Counted from the stretch's first letter, positions 1 to 6,908 are shown. The stretch is 7,163 nucleotides of DNA from Verrucomicrobiota bacterium (GCA_003219225.1 QHPZ01000135.1:1-7163), one strand, 5' to 3'. The notes: generated by a model not told the origin, from the letters alone. Numbers and translations: made by a program.

Positions 1-287
1 AACTTGCGGTCGGGCCCAAAAACTGACGCGCTCGAAAAACGGCCGCTGTCATCGAGCTTGTAGTGGATCTTCTCGCGCAGCTTGCCGTCTTCGTCGGTTG
101 TGGTGGCGGTCGCCGCGTGCTGCGCGTCGTCGAATTTGTAGAGGGTGCGCGATCCGTCGGGATTGATCGCCACTCTTACGCGAACCGTGCCGCTATCGCT
201 TTGATCGTTCGTTTGGCTGAAACCGAATGGCAGCGGCAGTGCGAGCAGCAGCGTGAAAGCGATTGTCGATCTAAGCAGGCGCTGCAT
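1..287 (-). CDS. Exported protein of unknown function, 5' part only (runs off the left edge)
   Basis: Reading the minus strand from an ATG at 287-285 gives 95 codons without a stop up to the window edge, so the C-terminus is missing. The first 25 or so residues look like a Sec signal peptide: a basic start (MQRLLR), a hydrophobic core (IAFTLLLALPLPFGF) and a probable cleavage near Ser24-Gln25. The mature part is polar and includes INPDGSRTLYKFDD (about residues 41-54), then GKLREKIHYKLDDSGRF (about 68-84) and VFGPD. This looks like a short beta-rich segment, but I cannot assign a family. An in-frame TAA lies six codons upstream of the ATG, so this is the first possible ATG. No clear Shine-Dalgarno sequence precedes it. 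It diverges from mraZ, so it is not part of the dcw operon. The open frame, signal peptide and sensible mature sequence support a real gene; the function is unknown. Confidence 0.72.
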   Translation of the reverse strand, partial: MQRLLRSTIAFTLLLALPLPFGFSQTNDQSDSGTVRVRVAINPDGSRTLYKFDDAQHAATATTTDEDGKLREKIHYKLDDSGRFSSASVFGPDRK

Positions 288-349
288 GCGGCGGAGCGGC
301 AGAGCTTAACGTTGAAAAGAGCGGCTGCAAATTGGGGAAGAAATTTTTA

Positions 350-400
350 TTGACGCTTGGCACGCAAAGTGGTTAAAGGTGGGTCAAAGTGGGTTAGAAT
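350..400 (+). promoter_or_regulatory. Possible promoter of the mraZ operon
   Basis: This lies in the only AT-richer stretch before mraZ. TTGACG at 350-355 matches five of six bases of a sigma-70 -35 box, but the hexamer 17 bases downstream (TTAAAG, 373-378) is a poor -10. TAGAAT at 395-400 matches five of six bases of a -10 box, but its best-placed -35 (GTTAAA, 372-377) is weak. If the second -10 is used, transcription would start near 407 and leave a leader of only about 15 bases. Either choice overlaps the TGGN repeats, which suits repression by MraZ. Which one is used cannot be decided from sequence alone. Confidence 0.4.
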
Positions 401-403
401 GGA
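370..403 (+). promoter_or_regulatory. MraZ operator: four TGGN repeats at 10-base period
   Basis: TGGT (370), TGGG (380), TGGG (390) and TGGA (400) are direct repeats separated by six bases, giving an exact 10-base period, about one helical turn. In E. coli and Mycoplasma, MraZ binds direct TGGG-type repeats with this period just upstream of mraZ. Here the repeats end 18 bases before the mraZ start and overlap the candidate -10 boxes, so the inferred role is autorepression of the operon by MraZ. The two central repeats are perfect; the outer two differ at the fourth base. Confidence 0.75.
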
Positions 404-421
404 TCAACGCTCCACCGGCTT

Positions 422-877
422 ATGCCCGCGCCTTCCCCAACCAAAATCTTCTACGCCGGCCAATTCCGCCACTTCGTCGACGAAAAAAATCGCGTCACCA
501 TTCCCGCCCGCTGGCGCCGCGCGCAAACTGAAGAGGTTATTCTTCTCCCCGAAGCCGCGCACCAATTTCTTCTCGTTATGTCACCGGAGGAGTTCGCGCG
601 CATGAGCTCGGCCGCCGAAACCGATGCGAGCGTGCCCGCGCGCGACCGCCGCGTGTTCTTGCGCCAATTGCACTCGCGCGCGCAGCACGCCGCCGTCGAT
701 CGCCAGGGTCGTCTCGTTTTGCCGGACGAGCTTTGCAAGAAAATCGGACTCAAAGGCGAGGTCGCGCTCGTGGGTGGGCGCGGGCGCTTTGAGATTTGGA
801 ATTTGTCGCGCTGGAAAAAGGCGCATGAGGAGGAGACGGCGACCTACCAGCACGTCGCCAATGTGATCGGGTTGTAA
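422..877 (+). CDS. mraZ: Transcriptional regulator MraZ
   Basis: This 151-residue protein is close to the usual MraZ length (about 140-155). It has two SpoVT-AbrB-type half-domains: the first carries DEKNRVTIPARWR (residues 20-32), the second DRQGRLVLP (93-101) followed by a conserved-looking GEVALVGGRGRFEIWN segment. In the family each half contributes a DxxGRxxIP-type DNA-binding loop, and the protein forms a ring that reads the TGGG repeats upstream of its own operon. In the first loop the usual Gly is Asn (EKNRV), a modest departure. MraZ is the first gene of the dcw operon here, as in most bacteria. The ATG at 422 is preceded by no recognisable Shine-Dalgarno sequence; residues 1-8 (MPAPSPTK) extend slightly beyond the conserved core, and no other in-frame ATG fits better. 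The next gene begins about 86 bases downstream, or 11 if its upstream ATG is used. Confidence 0.95.
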   Translation: MPAPSPTKIFYAGQFRHFVDEKNRVTIPARWRRAQTEEVILLPEAAHQFLLVMSPEEFARMSSAAETDASVPARDRRVFLRQLHSRAQHAAVDRQGRLVLPDELCKKIGLKGEVALVGGRGRFEIWNLSRWKKAHEEETATYQHVANVIGL

Positions 878-945
878 GCGGGATCGACATGAAGGCGTTG
901 TTATTTGAGCGGCCGGTCTGGTTCGCCACCGGTCCCGCCGTGCTT

Positions 946-954
946 GAGGAGGAG
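946..954 (+). promoter_or_regulatory. Shine-Dalgarno sequence that sets the rsmH start at 964
   Basis: GAGGAGGAG ends nine bases before the ATG at 964 and is the best ribosome binding site in the window. It favours 964 over the in-frame ATG at 889, which has no such site. The 964 start gives MEDFTFHRPVL, matching where RsmH proteins normally begin; the 25 extra residues from 889 resemble nothing conserved. Confidence 0.6.
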
Positions 955-963
955 CCGCACGAA

Positions 964-1584
964 ATGGAAGATTTCACGTTTCACCGTCCGGTCCTTGCGA
1001 CTGAAGTGATCGATCTGCTCGCGCCGCGGCCCGGATCGCTCATCATCGATGCAACCTGCGGCGGTGGCGGACACACCGAAGCCATTCTTGCCATGGGCGC
1101 CGATGTCCTCGCGCTCGATCAGGACCCGGACGCGATCGAAGAGGCGGCGAACAAACTGGCGAGCTTCGGCGCCCGCGTCACATTGCGGCAAATTAATTTT
1201 CGCCACGCCGACAAAGTGCTCGATGAGCTTGGCATCGGGAAAATCGGCGGCGCCCTGCTCGATCTCGGTGTCTCGTCGCGCCAGCTCGAGAACGCCGAGC
1301 GCGGCTTCAGCATGATGCGCAATGGCCCGCTCGACATGCGAATGGATCCGCGCACGCATCTCACCGCGGCCGACATCGTCAACAATTACAGTGAAGAGGA
1401 GCTGACACCTGGGCGAAGAACCGGCGGCGCGACGGATCGCCAGTTTGATCGTGAAGATGCGCAAGTCGGCGCCGTTTCGCGAGACGCTCCCGCTCGCGCG
1501 CGCGATCGAGCGCGTCGTCGGCCGCCACGGTCGTCGCCATCCCGCTACGCAGGTATTTCAGGCGCTGCGCATGGCCGTGAATGA
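964..1584 (+). CDS. rsmH: RsmH N-terminal fragment with out-of-frame tail
   Basis: As written, translation from 964 continues past the break at about 1405 for another 59 codons to a TGA at 1582-1584, giving 206 residues. An upstream ATG at 889 would give 231. Only the first 147 residues are RsmH. The tail is Arg-, Ala- and Pro-rich, which is what this GC-rich sequence yields out of frame. The fragment keeps the SAM-binding half but lacks the HPAT and SFHSLEDR segments, so it should not be an active methyltransferase on its own. Confidence 0.6.
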   Translation: MEDFTFHRPVLATEVIDLLAPRPGSLIIDATCGGGGHTEAILAMGADVLALDQDPDAIEEAANKLASFGARVTLRQINFRHADKVLDELGIGKIGGALLDLGVSSRQLENAERGFSMMRNGPLDMRMDPRTHLTAADIVNNYSEEELTPGRRTGGATDRQFDREDAQVGAVSRDAPARARDRARRRPPRSSPSRYAGISGAAHGRE

Positions 1585-1876
1585 TGAGCTCGGCGCGCTC
1601 ACCGACGGTCTGCGCGTGTTGACGGAGCGACTCGAAACCGGCGCGCGGATCGCCGTCATCTCGTTTCATTCGCTCGAGGACCGAATCGTCAAAAATTTCT
1701 TTCGTGATCACAGCCGCGAGTGGATCGACCGGCCGGAATGGCCGCAGCCGCGACGCAATCGCGAGTACGATCTCCACTTGATCACGCCGAAAGCGGTTAC
1801 GCCGGATGAGGAGGAGCAACGCGTTAATCCGCGCGCGCGCAGCGCGAAGTTGCGCGTAGCCGAGAAAATCGCATGA
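1445..1876 (+). CDS. rsmH: RsmH C-terminal fragment
   Basis: This is the in-frame remainder of RsmH, carrying HPATQVFQALRMAVNDEL and ISFHSLEDRIVKNFF. Homology extends back to 1406, but the only start codons are a TTG at 1445 and an ATG at 1457, neither with a good ribosome binding site. It is therefore best read as the second half of the broken gene above and not as a separate gene. Its TGA overlaps the ATG of the next gene (ATGA at 1873-1876), so translation through this frame may matter for coupling to ftsL. Confidence 0.55.
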   Translation: MIVKMRKSAPFRETLPLARAIERVVGRHGRRHPATQVFQALRMAVNDELGALTDGLRVLTERLETGARIAVISFHSLEDRIVKNFFRDHSREWIDRPEWPQPRRNREYDLHLITPKAVTPDEEEQRVNPRARSAKLRVAEKIA

Positions 1877-2241
1877 GCCGATCGCGCCGAAAAAATTGGA
1901 ACGTAGTCGACGCCGCATCGCTCGCGCGCTGGCTGGTGCTGACCGTGTTTCTGGCGCTGACCGGTCTGAGTTATGTCTATTTGACGTTACAGCTTTATCA
2001 TCTGGGCGAGCGCAAAAAAGCGCTCGAGAACGAGCTGGCCAGTCTGCGCACCCAAAGCGACCTCGCCGCCGGGCAAATCGCTGCTTTGACCTCGCGCGTG
2101 GCGTTGGAGCGCCGCGTCAAGGAAGGCTATTTGCAGCTGGTCCCGATCTCCGAGCGCAACATCGTGCGGCTGACTCTCCCCGAACACCGCCCGGATGATG
2201 AGCGTATCCAACCGGTGAAAAACGAGCGGGCCGGCAAATGA
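1873..2241 (+). CDS. ftsL: FtsL-like cell division protein
   Basis: This 122-residue bitopic membrane protein has a short basic cytoplasmic end (MSRSRRKNW), one transmembrane helix (about residues 18-38) and a periplasmic region that starts with a likely coiled coil (about 43-80, with GERKKALENELASLRTQ and repeated Leu/Ala spacing). The polar tail includes LVPISERNIVRLTLPEHRP. Size, topology and position between rsmH and ftsI are those of FtsL, which pairs with FtsB/DivIC through the coiled coil and brings FtsW and FtsI into the divisome. FtsL sequences diverge strongly, so the call rests on topology and gene order more than on residue matches. The start overlaps the rsmH stop by ATGA, and its own stop overlaps the ftsI start the same way, which suggests translational coupling. 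If rsmH is truly broken, ribosomes ending at 1584 would no longer reach this start. Confidence 0.8.
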   Translation: MSRSRRKNWNVVDAASLARWLVLTVFLALTGLSYVYLTLQLYHLGERKKALENELASLRTQSDLAAGQIAALTSRVALERRVKEGYLQLVPISERNIVRLTLPEHRPDDERIQPVKNERAGK

Positions 2242-3998
2242 AATGGACCAGTCGTCTTCGCTGCGTCATTGTCGGCCTCGCTTTTATCGCGCTCTTTAGC
2301 GCGTTTTCGTTTCGGCTCGTTTACCTGCAGCTGGTCAAGCACGACGAATACGCCGGGCTTGCTGCGGAGAAGCACGTTCACAAACAGATCATCCGTGCCC
2401 AGCGCGGCGAGATATTGGACGCGAACAATGAAGTGCTGGCGCACAATGTGCCGGTCGAGACGATCGTCGCCGACGCCAGCCACGTGAACAACGCCGGCGC
2501 GATTGTCGATCTTCTCGGCCACGAACTAAAACTTTCGCCCGGCGAGCTGACCGACAAACTCCACAGCGATCGCCGTTACATCGTAATTAAACGCGACGTC
2601 GCGGAAGCGGTCGCCGCCAGCTTGCGCGACAAACTGCGCGCGCAAAATCTGCGCGGCATTTATTTCGAGCACGACGCCGCGCGGATTTATCCGAACGGCT
2701 CGATGCTTTGTCACGTCATCGGATTCAGCGATTTCGAACATCGCGGCGTGGACGGCGCGGAAGCCTCGATGGAGGAATATCTGCGCGGGCAGGACGGCTA
2801 TCGTTACGTCGAGCATAACCGGGCCGGGCAGGAGATCGTCCTTTATCGCGGCCAGGAACGGGCGGCGCGCGATGGCTATCAAGTTCATCTCACGGTCGAT
2901 CTTCATCTCCAGAGCATTGTGGAAAAGGAAATCGATGCCGCGGTGCGCGAGTATTCGCCGCGCAAAGCGACCATCATTCTGATGCGACCGCAGACCGGCG
3001 AAGTGCTCGCGATGGCCACCCGCCCGCGCTTCGATCTTAACAAGCGCTCCGACGCGAGACCCGAACAGATGAAAAACCGCGCGATTGCCGACATGATGGA
3101 GCCGGGCTCGACGTTTAAAATTGTCGCGGCGGCCGCGGTGCTCAACGAACACAAGCTCGGCCTCGGTTCGACCGTTTTCTGCGAAAACGGCCTCTGGAAT
3201 TTCGGCGGGACCGCCCTGCACGATCACCGGGCGTTCACCGATCTCAGTGTCAAAGATATTCTCGTCAAATCGAGCAACATCGGCGCGGCCAAGCTTGCGC
3301 TCACCGTCGGCGAGCAAAAGTTTTACGAATACATCCGCCGCTTCGGCTTCGGCGAGCGCACCGGGATTGAGCTGCCCGGCGAAATCGGCGGCTTGCTGCG
3401 TTCGCCGCAATCATGGAGCAAAATTTCCATTACCCGGCTGCCGATGGGTCACGAGATCGGCGTGACGCCGTTGCAGATGACCATGGCGATGAGCGTAATT
3501 GCGAACGGTGGGAAACTGGTCATGCCGCGCATCATCAAATCGATCAGCACTGCCGACGGCAAAACAATCAGCACGCTTTCGCCGGTCGTAGTGCGACAGG
3601 TAATTTCTCCCCAGACGGCCAGACAGATAGGTGATGCGCTGCGCGGTGTCGTGAGCGATCGCGGCACCGCCGCAGCGGCCGCTGTGCCGGGTTTTGTGAT
3701 CGCCGGCAAAACCGGGACGGCGCAGAAGGTCGATCCCGGCGGTGGTTACGAGAAAGGCAAATACGTGGTTTCCTTCAGCGGTTATTTGCCAGCCGACCGC
3801 CCCGAGTTCGTTGGCTTGGTTGTGCTCGACGACGCACAGACCAAACCCGAGCTAAACTATGGCGGCCTGGTGGCCGGTCCGATTTTTTCCCGTATCGCCG
3901 AGCAGGCGGCGCGTTATCTTGATCTCCAGCCGCAGTTGGAAATTCGCAAGGCGCTTCCGGTGCGACGAGTTGCCTTGAGCAATGCGTCGATCCATTGA
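2238..3998 (+). CDS. ftsI: Peptidoglycan D,D-transpeptidase FtsI (PBP3), septal class B penicillin-binding protein
   Basis: FtsI cross-links septal peptidoglycan in the periplasm, working with FtsW. This 586-residue protein has a short cytoplasmic end and one membrane anchor (about residues 8-28). A class B dimerisation region follows, with RGEILDANNEVLA (56-68) and a pedestal region to about 215. The transpeptidase domain holds all three active-site motifs: STFK with the acylated Ser291 and Lys294, SSN (345-347) and KTGT (491-494). The segment EPGSTFK and the VPGFVIAGKTGTAQ context are typical. The length is normal and there is no PASTA domain after the catalytic domain, so the sporulation paralogue SpoVD and Gram-positive PBP2X-type proteins are unlikely. 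The ATG overlaps the ftsL stop by four bases. A 28-base gap follows before murE. The catalytic motifs and gene order make the assignment firm. Confidence 0.97.
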   Translation: MKWTSRLRCVIVGLAFIALFSAFSFRLVYLQLVKHDEYAGLAAEKHVHKQIIRAQRGEILDANNEVLAHNVPVETIVADASHVNNAGAIVDLLGHELKLSPGELTDKLHSDRRYIVIKRDVAEAVAASLRDKLRAQNLRGIYFEHDAARIYPNGSMLCHVIGFSDFEHRGVDGAEASMEEYLRGQDGYRYVEHNRAGQEIVLYRGQERAARDGYQVHLTVDLHLQSIVEKEIDAAVREYSPRKATIILMRPQTGEVLAMATRPRFDLNKRSDARPEQMKNRAIADMMEPGSTFKIVAAAAVLNEHKLGLGSTVFCENGLWNFGGTALHDHRAFTDLSVKDILVKSSNIGAAKLALTVGEQKFYEYIRRFGFGERTGIELPGEIGGLLRSPQSWSKISITRLPMGHEIGVTPLQMTMAMSVIANGGKLVMPRIIKSISTADGKTISTLSPVVVRQVISPQTARQIGDALRGVVSDRGTAAAAAVPGFVIAGKTGTAQKVDPGGGYEKGKYVVSFSGYLPADRPEFVGLVVLDDAQTKPELNYGGLVAGPIFSRIAEQAARYLDLQPQLEIRKALPVRRVALSNASIH

Positions 3999-4026
3999 GC
4001 CCGTTGCGCCGGCAGATTGAACTGGT

Positions 4027-5514
4027 ATGCAGCTCGAAACGCTTCTCGGCGGCCTTGCGGTGCGCCAGGTCATCGGCCGACGCGATCGCGCAGTGGAAAG
4101 CATCGCGTATGACTCGCGCCGTGTGCAAAGGAACGGCATGTTCGTGGCGCTGCGGGGTGAAAAAACCGATGGCAATCAATTCACCGCCCAGGCTGTCGAA
4201 AAAGGCGCTTCCGTAATCGTCACCGAGCGGGAGGAATCTGCCGCCTTCGCCGGCGCGGCCACCTGCGTCATCATCAAGAACACGCGCCGCGCGCTGGCCG
4301 ATTTGGCGACAATCTTTTACGGCCGCCCAGCCCAACGTTTGAAAATGGCCGGGGTCACCGGCACGAATGGAAAAACCACGACCAGTTTTCTGATCAAACA
4401 CATTTGCGAGAAAGCTCGGCTGCGCTGCGGTTTGATCGGGACGGTGCGCTACGAAATCGGCGAACGCGTGTTGCCCGCGACGCGCACGACTCCCGAGTCG
4501 CTCGATCTGCAGGAGTTGCTCGCCCTGATCGCGAATGCCGGGTGTCGCGCTGCGTCCATGGAAGTTTCCTCGCATGCGCTCGCACAGAAGCGCACCCGCG
4601 GAATCGAATGGGACGTGGCCGTGTTCACGAACCTCACCCAAGACCACCTCGATTTCCACGGCACGATCGAGAACTACTTCGAAGCGAAAGCGAAATTGTT
4701 CACCCAATTAGGGCAGCAGGAGAAAAAACGCGAACCGATCGCCGTGATCAACATCGACGATCGTTACGGCGAACAATTGCTCGACAAGATCGACAAGAAC
4801 ATCGCGGTCGTGACCTACGGCATGGGCGTGCGCGCCCAGTTCCGCGCGTCAAACTATCGTATCGAGTTTGGCGGCACGTCGTATCGTCTCGACGCGCGCG
4901 GGAAAAGTTATCTCGTGCGTTTGCCGCTCATCGGCCGCTTCAACGTCGCGAATTCGATGGCCGCACTGGCCGCCGCTAATTCGCTCGGCGTAAATTTGCG
5001 TGACGCGGTCACGAGTCTCGCCAAGTCGCCGCAAATTCCCGGCCGACTCGAAATCGTTCCCGCGAAACGACAGTTCCAGGTATTCGTCGATTACGCCCAT
5101 ACGCCCGACGCGCTCCTTAACGTGATCAAAACATTGCGCGAGCTCGAGCCGAGCCGCTTGCTCGTCGTGTTCGGTTGCGGCGGCAATCGCGACCGGCAGA
5201 AGCGGCCGCTCATGGCCGAGGTAGTCGAGCGCAACGCCGATTACGCCATTGTCACTTCCGATAATCCGCGCCGGGAAGATCCGGCTGCAATCATTGCCGA
5301 TACAGAAAAAGGCTTTCGCTTGCATCACTACGAGAAAATTGTCGACCGCGCGGAAGCGATCGCGCGCGCCGTCGAGCTCGCCCACCCGCGTGACATTGTC
5401 CTCATCGCCGGCAAAGGCCACGAAGCCTACCAGGAATTCGCCGACCGCACGGTTCCGTTCGATGATATCCAGGTCGCGCGCCGGGCGATCGAAGATCACC
5501 CGGTGGAGTTTTAA
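4027..5514 (+). CDS. murE: UDP-N-acetylmuramoyl-L-alanyl-D-glutamate--2,6-diaminopimelate ligase
   Basis: MurE adds the third residue of the stem peptide to UDP-MurNAc-L-Ala-D-Glu in the cytoplasm, using ATP. The 495-residue protein has the three Mur ligase domains: an N-terminal UDP-binding domain with YDSR (28-31) and FVALRGEKTDG (39-49), a central ATPase domain with the P-loop TGTNGKTT (111-118), TTPESLDLQ (154-162), MEVSSHAL (178-185) and TNLTQDHLDFHG (201-212), and a C-terminal domain from about 335. Lys221 in YFEAKAKLF is the probable carbamylated lysine. DNPR (412-415) is the motif family members use to select meso-diaminopimelate; lysine-adding enzymes differ here. GKGHE (462-466) is also typical. 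The gene starts 28 bases after ftsI and has no clear Shine-Dalgarno sequence. It ends by sharing one base with the murF start. Confidence 0.97.
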   Translation: MQLETLLGGLAVRQVIGRRDRAVESIAYDSRRVQRNGMFVALRGEKTDGNQFTAQAVEKGASVIVTEREESAAFAGAATCVIIKNTRRALADLATIFYGRPAQRLKMAGVTGTNGKTTTSFLIKHICEKARLRCGLIGTVRYEIGERVLPATRTTPESLDLQELLALIANAGCRAASMEVSSHALAQKRTRGIEWDVAVFTNLTQDHLDFHGTIENYFEAKAKLFTQLGQQEKKREPIAVINIDDRYGEQLLDKIDKNIAVVTYGMGVRAQFRASNYRIEFGGTSYRLDARGKSYLVRLPLIGRFNVANSMAALAAANSLGVNLRDAVTSLAKSPQIPGRLEIVPAKRQFQVFVDYAHTPDALLNVIKTLRELEPSRLLVVFGCGGNRDRQKRPLMAEVVERNADYAIVTSDNPRREDPAAIIADTEKGFRLHHYEKIVDRAEAIARAVELAHPRDIVLIAGKGHEAYQEFADRTVPFDDIQVARRAIEDHPVEF

Positions 5515-6908
5515 TGAACCGGTTGTCGCTCTTTCAAATTGCCAAACTTGCTGAAGGCGAGCTTGTCGCGGGCGACGGCAAAGTCCTCGTCGACAAGATT
5601 AGCACCGATTCGCGCACGCTGAAGCCCCGCGAGCTGTTCGTCGCGTTGCGCGGCGAAAATTTCGACGGTCACAACTTCATCGGATCGGTGGCCAAAGCCG
5701 GCGCGGCCGGCGCAATTGTCGATCTTACCTGGAACGGAAAAACGGCGCCGGATTTCGCGCTGATTCGCGTAGCGGACAGTTTGCGCGCCTATCAAACGCT
5801 GGCCGCGAATTATCGCCGCTCGCTTGCGCTGCGTGTCCTTTGCATCACCGGCAGCAATGGAAAGACCACGACCAAAGATTTCACCGCCGCGGTGCTGGCG
5901 CGCAAATTTTGCGTCACCAAAACCGAAGGAAATTTCAACAACCACGTCGGTTTGCCGCGCACGATCCTGGAAACGACTTCGGAGCATCAAGTTGCCGTTT
6001 GGGAAATTGGGATGAATCATCCCGGCGAAGTTGCGATGCTCGCCAAAATCGCCGCGCCTGATGCCGCGATTATTACCAACATTGGCATCGCCCACCTTGA
6101 ATTCATGGGCTCGCCCGAAGCGATCGCGACTGAAAAAGGCGCGCTCGCCGAAGCCGTCGACGCCACAGGTTCGGTCATCCTGAACGCGGACGATGATTTC
6201 AGCAAAAGCATCGCGCAGCGCACCCGCGCGAAAGTAGTTTTCGCCGGGATCAATGGCGGCTCGATCCGCGCGACTGAAATCAACCAAAGTGCCGGCGGAA
6301 GCGAATTCACGATCCTCGAAGGGGCGCATCGTTGCCGTGCGCAATTGCCCGTCCCGGGTTTGCACATGGTGCAGAACGCCATCCTCGCCGTCGCCGCCGG
6401 GCGCGTTTTTGGCGTCTCACTCGAGGACGGCGCCGCTGGTCTGGCCGCCGCGCCACTTACCAAGGCGCGTTTGCAGATCAAACATATTCACGGTGTCCAG
6501 TTCCTCGACGACAGCTACAACGCCAATCCCGATTCAATGAAAGCAGCGCTGCGAACATTGGTTGAACTCGATACGTCGCGGAAACGCATCGCGGTACTCG
6601 GTGAAATGCGCGAGCTGGGCGAGCAATCGGCAAGCGGTCATCGTGAAGTCGGCGAAGCGGCGGCGCAATTCGGGATCGATCACTTGATCGCGGTGGGTGA
6701 AAGCGCCGCCGCCATTGCCGACGCGGCGCGCGCGGCCGGATTGCAGAACGCCACGACTGCAACATCGACAACTGAAGCGGCGCAGCTGCTCGGCGACATT
6801 GTCATGCCCGGCGATCTGGTGTTGATCAAAGGCAGCCGGGCCGCCCGCACCGAGCTCGTGCTCGAGGAATTTGCGAAGCGTCAACCAGCCGAGGGCGTGA
6901 CGCCATGA
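5514..6908 (+). CDS. murF: UDP-N-acetylmuramoyl-tripeptide--D-alanyl-D-alanine ligase
   Basis: MurF attaches D-Ala-D-Ala to the UDP-MurNAc-tripeptide in the cytoplasm, the last step before the membrane stage. The 464-residue protein, near the family norm of about 450, shows TDSR (31-34) and LFVALRGENFDGHNF (41-55) in the N-terminal domain, the P-loop TGSNGKTTT (112-120), the MurF-specific NFNNHVGLP (140-148), EIGMNHPGE (164-172), and the C-terminal DDSYNANPDSM (332-342) and KGSRAARTE (439-447). These separate it from MurC, MurD and MurE. The murE stop and the murF start share one base (TAATG). A GGTGGAG at 5502-5508 sits five bases before the ATG, the second-best ribosome binding site in the operon. 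The stop overlaps the mraY start. Nothing is unusual apart from the strong resemblance of its N-terminus to that of MurE. Confidence 0.97.
   Translation: MNRLSLFQIAKLAEGELVAGDGKVLVDKISTDSRTLKPRELFVALRGENFDGHNFIGSVAKAGAAGAIVDLTWNGKTAPDFALIRVADSLRAYQTLAANYRRSLALRVLCITGSNGKTTTKDFTAAVLARKFCVTKTEGNFNNHVGLPRTILETTSEHQVAVWEIGMNHPGEVAMLAKIAAPDAAIITNIGIAHLEFMGSPEAIATEKGALAEAVDATGSVILNADDDFSKSIAQRTRAKVVFAGINGGSIRATEINQSAGGSEFTILEGAHRCRAQLPVPGLHMVQNAILAVAAGRVFGVSLEDGAAGLAAAPLTKARLQIKHIHGVQFLDDSYNANPDSMKAALRTLVELDTSRKRIAVLGEMRELGEQSASGHREVGEAAAQFGIDHLIAVGESAAAIADAARAAGLQNATTATSTTEAAQLLGDIVMPGDLVLIKGSRAARTELVLEEFAKRQPAEGVTP

Larger units (their letters stand above)
964..1876 (+). pseudogene. rsmH: 16S rRNA m4C1402 methyltransferase RsmH (MraW), reading frame broken near 1405
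   Basis: RsmH methylates N4 of C1402 in the 16S rRNA P site using S-adenosylmethionine. Residues 1-147 (964-1404) are typical: HRPVL at the N-terminus, the SAM-binding loop DATCGGGGHT (29-38), ALDQDPDAI (50-58), DLGVSSRQLE (100-109), RGFSM and GPLDMRMD. Homology then stops in this frame and resumes in the +1 frame at 1406 with HLGEEPAARRIASLIVKMRK, HPATQVFQALRMAVNDEL and RIAVISFHSLEDRIVKNFF, ending at 1876. The two parts sum to about 303 residues, near the family's roughly 310. Between EEEL and GEEP the family usually has six or seven residues; here only four bases separate the CTG codon at 1402 from the CTG at 1409. A deletion of about 14 bases explains both the frame change and the missing residues. 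The frame-2 side has a TGA at 1403-1405, so the downstream frame cannot be read further back. It may be a true mutation or an assembly error; RsmH is not usually essential. Confidence 0.85.

Noticed and set aside
63..353. Plus-strand open frame of 96 codons
   Set aside because: It lies opposite the exported-protein gene and then runs over the operator side of the intergenic region. Its sequence has no domain character, while the minus-strand frame has a signal peptide and a sensible mature part.
889..963. Extra 25-residue N-terminal extension of RsmH from the ATG at 889
   Set aside because: It has no ribosome binding site and no conserved residues, while the ATG at 964 has a strong site and begins at the usual family N-terminus.
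1396..1415. Programmed +1 frameshift in rsmH
   Set aside because: A simple slip would restore the frame but not the five or so residues missing between EEEL and GEEP. No slippery codon or stop in the incoming frame is placed as in prfB.
901..1464. Minus-strand open frame of 187 codons over rsmH
   Set aside because: It is the antisense of the conserved SAM-binding half of RsmH; such frames are common in GC-rich genes.
2526..3410. Minus-strand open frame of 294 codons inside ftsI
   Set aside because: It is fully antisense to an intact transpeptidase with all its motifs and shows no recognisable domain.
3669..3686. Alanine-rich stretch in FtsI as a repeat expansion
   Set aside because: It uses mixed Ala codons and lies in a segment before VPGF that is often Ala-rich in this family.
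3775..4707. Minus-strand open frame of 310 codons over the ftsI/murE junction
   Set aside because: It crosses two well-supported genes in antisense and is a by-product of GC-rich codon use.
5511..6365. Minus-strand open frame of 284 codons inside murF
   Set aside because: It is antisense to conserved MurF motifs, including the P-loop.
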